From positions 1 to 12,590 of the forward strand of contig JBFXHL010000075.1 of NCBI GenBank assembly GCA_050177075.1: 12,590 nt of DNA, written 5' to 3'. The stretch's first letter is position 1. Every line of letters starts with the position of its first letter. Of this stretch, positions 1-5,408 are shown one piece after another. Position numbers and translations under genes: made by a program. This DNA is from UBA2239 sp050177075. Its GTDB lineage: Bacteria > Pseudomonadota > Gammaproteobacteria > Burkholderiales > UBA9220. Under the pieces are notes generated by a model that saw only the letters and a program-made list of their open reading frames with translations, had not been told where the DNA came from and searched no databases.

Positions 1-11
1 ATGCAACAAAG

Positions 12-43
12 AGGTCATAATATGGCAACCGGTTCATTATGAT
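12..43 (+). promoter_or_regulatory. Candidate phoB promoter with a degenerate Pho box
   Basis: The stretch from 12 to 29 matches the 18-base Pho-box consensus (two CTGTCAT-like halves, 11 bases apart) at about 11 of 18 positions; the first half (GTCAT at 14-18) is good and the second half is poor. A -10-like hexamer TATGAT lies at 38-43, eight bases after the box, roughly the spacing seen in PhoB-activated promoters where the box replaces the -35. A transcript would start near 50, just before the Shine-Dalgarno sequence of phoB. The same stretch also holds an inverted repeat, TCATAAT (15-21) and ATTATGA (36-42). Autoregulation of phoB is known in other bacteria; here it is inferred from weak sequence. 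Confidence 0.3.
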
Positions 44-64
44 TTGAAAAAACGGAGACATTCC

Positions 65-754
65 ATGGCAGCCACCGTATTGGTTGTGGAAGACGAACCG
101 GCGATTCAGGAGCTGATCGCCCTCAAATTGCGCCAGGCCGGCCACCGCACCCAGCGGGCCCTGTCCGCCGAGGAGGCGCGCAATCTGATTCGCGACAGCC
201 AGCCGGACCTGATCCTGCTCGACTGGATGCTGCCGGGGCAGAGCGGCATTGAGTTCGCCCGCAAGCTGAAGGCCGATGCGGCCACCAAGGCCATTCCCAT
301 CATCATGCTTACCGCCCGGGGGGAGGAGGAGGACCGCGTGCTGGGCCTGGAGACCGGCGCCGACGACTATATCACCAAGCCTTTCTCCACCCGGGAGCTG
401 ACCGCCCGCATCAAGGCCGTGCTGCGCCGCCGGGCGCCGCAGATGACCGAGGACGTGGTGGAGGCGGGGGGGCTGCGCCTGGACCCGGTCACCCACCGCG
501 TCAGCGGCAACGGTGTCTCCCTCGAGATGGGGCCCACCGAGTTCCGCCTCCTGCATTTCCTCATGACCCACCCGGAACGGGTCCATTCCCGCTCCCAGCT
601 GCTCGACCAGGTCTGGGGCAGCCACGTTTTCGTCGAGGATCGCACCGTGGACGTGCATATCCGCCGCCTGCGCAGCGCCCTCGAGGCTACCGGCCACGAC
701 GGCCTGGTACAGACCGTGCGCGGGTCGGGCTACCGCTTTTCCGTCGACGCCTGA
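65..754 (+). CDS. phoB: Phosphate regulon response regulator PhoB (OmpR family)
   Basis: This is a 229-residue response regulator, the same length as E. coli PhoB. The receiver domain (about residues 4-120) has the acidic pocket E9/D10, the phosphoacceptor D53 in a DLILLDWMLPG block, T83 and K105, at the same numbers as in E. coli PhoB. The C-terminal winged-helix domain (about 135-227) has the EFRLLHFL start, the recognition segment RTVDVHIRRLR and the closing VRGSGYRF. When phosphorylated it should bind Pho boxes and activate phosphate-uptake genes. I chose the ATG at 65 because GGAG (54-57) lies seven bases before it; a TTG at 44 would add seven residues not found in the family. phoR follows 51 bases downstream, so the two are probably one operon. 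Confidence 0.95.
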   Translation: MAATVLVVEDEPAIQELIALKLRQAGHRTQRALSAEEARNLIRDSQPDLILLDWMLPGQSGIEFARKLKADAATKAIPIIMLTARGEEEDRVLGLETGADDYITKPFSTRELTARIKAVLRRRAPQMTEDVVEAGGLRLDPVTHRVSGNGVSLEMGPTEFRLLHFLMTHPERVHSRSQLLDQVWGSHVFVEDRTVDVHIRRLRSALEATGHDGLVQTVRGSGYRFSVDA

Positions 755-782
755 TATTCCCTTGATGTGCGATAATCCCCCG

Positions 783-800
783 CCTACGAGGGTAGGAAGG
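783..800 (+). promoter_or_regulatory. phoR ribosome binding site with overlapping small hairpin
   Basis: A strong Shine-Dalgarno sequence, AGGAAGG (794-800), lies five bases before the GTG start of phoR and decides that start. CCTAC (783-787) and GTAGG (792-796) can pair around a four-base loop, so the 5' part of the ribosome binding site could be partly masked. The stem is only five base pairs, so any effect on translation is speculative. Confidence 0.45.
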
Positions 801-805
801 GTAGT

Positions 806-2107
806 GTGATCGGATTCTGGTGGAAACCGCTGTTGACGCTCGGCGCCGCCGCTTTATTGGCAACGGTGCTGGGGCTGGTTTTCGGCCCCCTGGCGGCGGC
901 ATCGTTGTTCGGCCTTTCGCTGCTGGTCCTGTACCTGGTCCAGTTGTGGAACCTGCGCGCTCTCGACCGCTGGCTGCGCAAGCCCGAGGAGGAAACCCTT
1001 CCCGACGGCATCGGCCTGTGGGAAGAGGTGTTCGCCAACCTCTACCGTCTTCTCAAGCTCCAGAGCCGCAGCCAGCAGCAGCTGGTGTCCGCCCTGGAGC
1101 GGCTGCAGAACGCCGCCCGCGCCATCCCCGACGGCGTCGTGGTGCTCAACGACCAGGACCAGATCGACTGGTGCAACCCGGTGGCGGAGCGCCACTTCGA
1201 CCTCGACCTGGCCCGGGACCGGGGCCGCCAGATCACCTACCTCATGCGCCAGCCGGCCTTCGTGGCCTACCTGACCGCCCATTCCCACAGCGAGCCCCTG
1301 GTGATGAAATGCCCCCGCAACCGGGACAACACCCTCTCGGTGCAGCTGGTGCCCTTCGGCAACGACCAGAAACTGCTGATTTCCCGCGATATCACCCAGC
1401 TGGAACGGGTGGAGACCATGCGCCGGGACTTCATCGCCAACGTTTCCCACGAACTACGCACCCCCCTCACTGTGGTGGGGGGCTTCCTCGAAACCATGAT
1501 CGACGTCGGCGAGATGGACGAGGAGCAGCGGCGGGACTACTTCCGCCTGATGCAGGATCAGACCCGGCGCATGCAGCGATTGGTGGAGGACCTGCTCACC
1601 CTGTCGCGCCTCGAAGGGCCCCAGACCACCCTGGTCGAGGAACATGTGGACATGCCCCGCCTGATGCAGCTGCTGCACTCCGAAGCCGTGTCCCTCAGCG
1701 GCGGCCGCCACCGGGTAACGCTGGAGGCGGTGGCGCCCCAGGGGCTGATGGGTAGCGAGAGCGAGTTGCACAGCGCCTTCGGCAACCTGATCAGCAACGC
1801 CATCCGCTATACCCCGGAGGGCGGAGAGATCGTCCTGCGCTGGGAGATTCGAAATGGCGAGGGGGTGTTCAGCGTCCGGGATACCGGCGAGGGCATCGAG
1901 CACCAGCACATTCCCCGCCTCACCGAGCGCTTCTACCGGGTGGACCGCAGCCGTTCCCGGGAGACCGGCGGCACCGGACTCGGCCTGTCCATCGTCAAGC
2001 ACGTTCTCACCCGCCACCAGGGCAAGCTGGAAATCGACAGCGAACCGGGCAAGGGCAGCACCTTCCGCGCCGTCCTGCCAGCCCGACGGCTGGCTGCCGC
2101 CTCCTAG
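806..2107 (+). CDS. phoR: Phosphate regulon sensor histidine kinase PhoR
   Basis: This is a 433-residue membrane sensor kinase (E. coli PhoR has 431). Two closely spaced hydrophobic segments (about residues 8-28 and 30-48) form a hairpin with almost no periplasmic loop, typical of PhoR, which senses phosphate through the Pst/PhoU machinery. A linker and a PAS domain (about 100-195, beginning AIPDGVVVLN) follow. The HisKA domain has the phosphoacceptor H215 in FIANVSHELRTPL. The ATPase domain shows the N box (NLISNAIRYTP, 327-337), the G1 box (DTGEGI, 359-364), an F box (ERFYRVD) and the G2 box (GGTGLGLSIVKH, 388-399). It should phosphorylate PhoB. The start codon is GTG. The TAG stop shares the palindrome CTAG with the stop of the convergent gene, leaving no room for a terminator. 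Confidence 0.94.
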   Translation: MIGFWWKPLLTLGAAALLATVLGLVFGPLAAASLFGLSLLVLYLVQLWNLRALDRWLRKPEEETLPDGIGLWEEVFANLYRLLKLQSRSQQQLVSALERLQNAARAIPDGVVVLNDQDQIDWCNPVAERHFDLDLARDRGRQITYLMRQPAFVAYLTAHSHSEPLVMKCPRNRDNTLSVQLVPFGNDQKLLISRDITQLERVETMRRDFIANVSHELRTPLTVVGGFLETMIDVGEMDEEQRRDYFRLMQDQTRRMQRLVEDLLTLSRLEGPQTTLVEEHVDMPRLMQLLHSEAVSLSGGRHRVTLEAVAPQGLMGSESELHSAFGNLISNAIRYTPEGGEIVLRWEIRNGEGVFSVRDTGEGIEHQHIPRLTERFYRVDRSRSRETGGTGLGLSIVKHVLTRHQGKLEIDSEPGKGSTFRAVLPARRLAAAS

Positions 2108-3735
2108 GCCTTGGGCGGCGCCGTCTCGACGGCGAAACCGACCCGGTCGAAATCCCCCCCTTTCTCCAGCAAGTGGAGCAGGCGGAGGGTCTGGCTGCCG
2201 TCGGGGCTGGTCATGGTCACCAGGCCGTCAGCCCGATAGAGCCCTGTCGGCACCACCAGGGACGGCGGCTCCTTCAGGGCGGCCACCCCGGGCAGCAGGA
2301 AGGCCGGTTCGGTCCGGGAGGCGGGTTGGCCGGGGCGTTCGTTGCGGGGGGCGCTGATGTTGACGGGGACGGGAATGCCGGGCAGGAGGGTGATTCCCAT
2401 CTGCAGGCTGTTTTCCGCATCGAAGGTGAGCCAGCGGATGCGACCGAGGACGAAATGGTCGCTGTCGAAGGGCTTGATCGCCAACAGCTGGTAGTGGAGG
2501 ATCGGCGCTCCCTTGCCCGGCAACCGCTCCAGGCCGAAGCCCTGGGCGCTCTCGTCGCGGATATCCCACACCTCCACGGGAAACTCCCCCTCTTGGACTT
2601 CGACCGCCTCGGGCGCCCGGCTGGAAGCCTGGCCGAAGAGACGCAAATCCTCCAGTTCCCGCACGCCGTAGAAGTGCCCTTCCTTGGGCGCGGCGAAGGG
2701 GTGGCCGGCAAGATGGAAGAAAATGGTGGCGAAGCCGTAGCAGACTTCCGCCTTGGGCACGCCCTTGCGCCGCTGCATGGCGCGGCGCGGGCGGCCCTTG
2801 CACCAGAGCTGGAAGAGGGAAGAGAGCAAGGCCTCGCAGGCGGGCTGGGCGCAGTCTTCGCTCAGGCCCACTTCCTGGGGCTTGTTGCCTTTCTGCAGCC
2901 ACTGGATGCGTTTCAGCAGCGAGGCGCCGAGGCGGTGGGTGTCCAGGTAGCGGGGGGCGGTGGCGTTGGCCGCCAGGTAAGCCGGCGGGGTGTTGCCGTG
3001 GAGGTCGACCCCGATGCGGACCGGGAGGGAATTGTCGGGGGGCTGGGGCAGCAGGGCGCAGCGCGCTCCCCATTTGTCCAGCAGTTCCGTCACCAGGGCC
3101 AGTTGCTTGGGGGTAAGCTGGTACGGGTTGGCCAGGTGGGTGAGCAGGGCCTGGGCATAGGTGGCGCTGCAGGTGGTGGCATTGAGGTAGGCGTTGAGCC
3201 GGTCCTTCAGCGGCTGGGACTCCAAGCCGGCGGCCTCGGCGGCGGCGTAGAGGGCATGCAGTTGCCCCCACAATTCGGCGGGCAACTGGCGGTAGGCGCG
3301 GTAGTGCTCCATCATGCGCTGGCTGACGTAGCGCAGGCAGCGTTGGAAAATCAGCGCCCGGTGTTCGGCCAGCTCGGGATGGTCGGCAAGGCCGAGGCAA
3401 TGGCGGTAGCCGTTCTCCATTCCCAGCCACAGATCTTGAACGTCGTCCCAGGCGGCCTGGTCGGCGTGGCCGAAGGGTACGGGCTTGGCCTGGTAACGCT
3501 TGGCCATTTCCCCCTGCAGGAAGGCCACCGGTTCCCGCAGCATTTCGAGGATCTTCAGCCGCTCAAGGGGGGAGATTCCCTGTCCGTTGCGTTGCAGCAG
3601 GGTGAGCTGGGTGAAGATTTCGGTGTGGGACAGGGTGACGTTGGTGAGGGGAAGCCCCCGCAGCCAACTGCGGCAGCCCAGGGCATCGCTGAACCTGAGC
3701 CCGGGCCTGGAGTGGGTGGGTTGCTCGTCGGCCAT
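2104..3735 (-). CDS. Conserved hypothetical protein with PilZ-like signature (possible c-di-GMP effector)
   Basis: I do not recognise a named gene. The product has 543 residues, no signal peptide and no clear membrane segment. The N-terminal two thirds are mostly helical-looking, with many Leu/Ala/Gln residues. In the C-terminal third, DESAQG (394-399) fits the (D/N)xSxxG motif of c-di-GMP-binding PilZ domains, followed by a beta-rich stretch with GRIRW (431-435) as in many PilZ folds. An RxxxR candidate (R318-R322, RAMQR) exists but lies about 70 residues before it, farther than in classical PilZ domains, so this would be an atypical case. The ATG at 3735 lies two bases after the stop of the HIT gene with no clear Shine-Dalgarno sequence, suggesting translational coupling. 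The frame stays open further upstream to 4140, but that part only shadows the HIT gene. PilZ assignment is inference; that the gene is real is very likely. Confidence 0.75.
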   Translation of the reverse strand: MADEQPTHSRPGLRFSDALGCRSWLRGLPLTNVTLSHTEIFTQLTLLQRNGQGISPLERLKILEMLREPVAFLQGEMAKRYQAKPVPFGHADQAAWDDVQDLWLGMENGYRHCLGLADHPELAEHRALIFQRCLRYVSQRMMEHYRAYRQLPAELWGQLHALYAAAEAAGLESQPLKDRLNAYLNATTCSATYAQALLTHLANPYQLTPKQLALVTELLDKWGARCALLPQPPDNSLPVRIGVDLHGNTPPAYLAANATAPRYLDTHRLGASLLKRIQWLQKGNKPQEVGLSEDCAQPACEALLSSLFQLWCKGRPRRAMQRRKGVPKAEVCYGFATIFFHLAGHPFAAPKEGHFYGVRELEDLRLFGQASSRAPEAVEVQEGEFPVEVWDIRDESAQGFGLERLPGKGAPILHYQLLAIKPFDSDHFVLGRIRWLTFDAENSLQMGITLLPGIPVPVNISAPRNERPGQPASRTEPAFLLPGVAALKEPPSLVVPTGLYRADGLVTMTSPDGSQTLRLLHLLEKGGDFDRVGFAVETAPPKA

Positions 3736-3737
3736 GG

Positions 3738-4145
3738 TCACGCCAGGGGGGCAAGCCGTTCCGCCAGGAGGGCGTCCAGCCTCGCCGTCTCCCGGGGGGG
3801 GGAAGCGGGGCGCCGGGGCTCCCCCCAGATCGGGTTGGGAAAGTGGCGGTCGTCGCGGAAGCGGGGGATCACGTGCCAGTGCAGGTGGGGAACCACGTTG
3901 CCGAGGCTGGCCAGGTTGATCTTGTCGGGGGAGAGGGCGTCCCGCACCGCCTGTTCTACCGTGAGCACCACGTCCATCAGGTAGCGGCGGTCGTCGGGGG
4001 GCAGGTCGGTCATTTCGGCGACGTGGGCGTTCCATACCACCCGGCAGAAGCCCGGATAGTCGGTATCCGCCACGCGGATCACGCGGCAGCGCGCGCATGT
4101 CCAAACGAGCTCCCCGCCGGCTCGGTCGCAGTGGTCGCAAGTCAT
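3738..4145 (-). CDS. HIT family protein (nucleotide-binding hydrolase) with N-terminal CxxC pair
   Basis: This 135-residue protein carries the histidine triad HLHWHV (H87, H89, H91), preceded by the typical block DKINLASLGN. HIT proteins hydrolyse or transfer nucleotidyl groups, with the middle histidine (H89 here) as nucleophile; the substrate cannot be read from the sequence. The N-terminus has C3xxC6 and C17xxC20, which could bind zinc. I chose the ATG at 4145 because the product then begins MTCDHCD, a usual beginning for this family as I recall it. GGAGG lies 12 bases upstream, somewhat far; an in-frame ATG at 4157 sits directly on that GGAGG and is unlikely. It is first in a two-gene unit with the 543-residue protein, and probably cytosolic. 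Confidence 0.9.
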   Translation of the reverse strand: MTCDHCDRAGGELVWTCARCRVIRVADTDYPGFCRVVWNAHVAEMTDLPPDDRRYLMDVVLTVEQAVRDALSPDKINLASLGNVVPHLHWHVIPRFRDDRHFPNPIWGEPRRPASPPRETARLDALLAERLAPLA

Positions 4146-4169
4146 TGTTTTTCCCATCCTCCAGCTTTC

Positions 4170-4199
4170 ATTGTAAGTGCCTCTTTCCCCAGGGAGCAA
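4170..4199 (-). promoter_or_regulatory. Candidate sigma-70 promoter for the HIT gene unit
   Basis: On the minus strand, TTGCTC (4199-4194) and TACAAT (4175-4170) are separated by 18 bases. The -10 matches the consensus at five of six positions and the -35 at three of six. Transcription would start near 4163, giving a leader of under 20 bases that includes GGAGG. It lies in the 129-base gap between two divergent operons, where a promoter is required. Confidence 0.4.
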
Positions 4200-4220
4200 C
4201 CTAGAATGTAGAAGTAAACG

Positions 4221-4248
4221 TTGGCTCCCGCGCCGGCGGCGGTATCAT
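4221..4248 (+). promoter_or_regulatory. Candidate sigma-70 promoter for the FIST/HD-GYP operon
   Basis: TTGGCT (4221-4226) and TATCAT (4243-4248) are 16 bases apart and match the consensus at four and five of six positions. A start near 4255 would leave about 20 bases before the ATG at 4275, including GGAGG. The spacer is very GC-rich (CCCGCGCCGGCGGCGG), which may limit strength or make the promoter depend on an activator; that is inference. Confidence 0.5.
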
Positions 4249-4274
4249 AGAAACCCTGTTCTGTGGAGGAAATA

Positions 4275-5408
4275 ATGACGGCCGAGAGGATGCGCTATTG
4301 CGGTACCGTGGAGGATGCGCGGGCCGTCCTGCGGGAATGGTCGGCGTTTTTCCCGCCGGGGGGCGTGCTGGCCCTTTTGCCCGAGGGGGAAAAGGAGAGT
4401 CTTCCCCTTCTTCGGGCGGCGTGCCGGGAGTGCGGTGCTCCCCTGGTGGGAGGAATATTCCCGGCCCTGGTCATGGCCGGTGAATTCACCGACCGGGGGG
4501 TGTGGCTGCTGCGGCTGGATGCCATGCCTTTCTGGGCGCTGTTGCCCGGCCTCGGCGAGGGAGACGAGGCGGCAGACCGTATCGCCGCCGCCGTGGGCGA
4601 CCGCCTGCAAGGGGAGGCCACGCTGTTGCTGCTTTTCGACGCCATGGTGCCCAACATCGCCACCATTCTCGACGGCCTCTATCTCCGGCTCGCGGACCGG
4701 GTGCGCTACATGGGGGCCAACGCAGGCAGTGAAAGCTTCCAGCCCATGCCCTGCCTGTTCGACGGCGAATCCCTGGTCCAGGATGGGGTCCTCCTGCTAT
4801 TGCTGCCCAACCACCCGGGCGCCATTCTCGAGCACGGCTACCGGGCGCCGGAGCAGATGACCGTCGCCACCGCCACCGAGGGCAACCGTATCCGCACCAT
4901 CGATTGGCGGCCGGCTTTCGAGGTCTACCGGGAAATCGTCCGCACCCAGTACGGCGTGGAGGTGAACCGGGAAAATTTTTACCAGTACGCCATCCATTTT
5001 CCCTTCGGCATCGTGCGCGCCAACGACGAGATCATCGTGCGCATTCCTGTCGCCCTGGAGGAGGATGGTTCCCTGTTTTGCGTCGGCGAGGTGCCTCCCA
5101 ACGCCATGCTGACCCTGCTCCAGGCGCCGGAGGTGGATTCCCGCAGCACGGTGAATAAACTGGCGGCCGGTCTCGAGGCGCTCAACGGCCCCATGGCGGG
5201 CCGCGAGCTGCTGACCTTCTACTGCGCGGGGCGGCGCCTGCACATCGGCGACGCGGCGCAAGGCGAGCTCAAGGAACTGGAAAGCCTCAGCGGCGTCGCC
5301 GCCATGGCCGGCGCCCTGTCCCTGGGGGAAATCGGCAGCTCCACCCAGTGGGGCTATCCCCTGTTCCATAACGCCACCCTCGTCTGCTGTGCCTGGGGAG
5401 CCCGATGA
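4275..5408 (+). CDS. FIST-domain signal transduction protein
   Basis: This is a 377-residue soluble protein. An N-terminal FIST region (about 27-200) includes LLLLFDAMVPN and the glycine-rich RYMGANAGSESF. A C-terminal FIST_C region (about 210-372) includes FPFGIVRAND and ends with the characteristic GEIGSSTQWGYPLFHNATLV. FIST domains are proposed sensors of small ligands, possibly amino acids, and are usually found beside or fused to kinases, chemotaxis receptors or c-di-GMP enzymes. The ATG at 4275 follows GGAGG (4265-4269) by five bases; an in-frame GTG at 4263 would itself overlap the ribosome binding site. Its last bases overlap the next gene as ATGA, so the two are translationally coupled and the FIST protein probably serves as sensor partner of the HD-GYP enzyme. 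No catalytic motif is visible. Confidence 0.9.
   Translation: MTAERMRYCGTVEDARAVLREWSAFFPPGGVLALLPEGEKESLPLLRAACRECGAPLVGGIFPALVMAGEFTDRGVWLLRLDAMPFWALLPGLGEGDEAADRIAAAVGDRLQGEATLLLLFDAMVPNIATILDGLYLRLADRVRYMGANAGSESFQPMPCLFDGESLVQDGVLLLLLPNHPGAILEHGYRAPEQMTVATATEGNRIRTIDWRPAFEVYREIVRTQYGVEVNRENFYQYAIHFPFGIVRANDEIIVRIPVALEEDGSLFCVGEVPPNAMLTLLQAPEVDSRSTVNKLAAGLEALNGPMAGRELLTFYCAGRRLHIGDAAQGELKELESLSGVAAMAGALSLGEIGSSTQWGYPLFHNATLVCCAWGAR

Noticed and set aside
44..64. TTG start for phoB at 44
   Set aside because: The ATG at 65 has a well-placed GGAG and gives exactly the usual 229-residue PhoB.
854..1450. A 198-codon minus-strand frame opposite phoR
   Set aside because: It is rich in Val/Gln/His/Gly with no motif, opposite a certain kinase gene.
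2173..3984. A 603-codon open frame on the plus strand opposite the PilZ-like gene
   Set aside because: The Gly/Val/Gln-rich product looks like an antisense shadow. The minus-strand reading has balanced protein composition, a coupled upstream HIT gene and the PilZ-like motif.
3736..4140. N-terminal extension of the 543-residue protein up to 4140
   Set aside because: This portion is Pro/Arg-rich out-of-frame reading of the HIT gene; normal composition begins at the ATG at 3735.
4146..4199. TTG start for the HIT gene at 4199
   Set aside because: The extra residues lie over the predicted promoter and leader and do not belong to the family's usual N-terminus.
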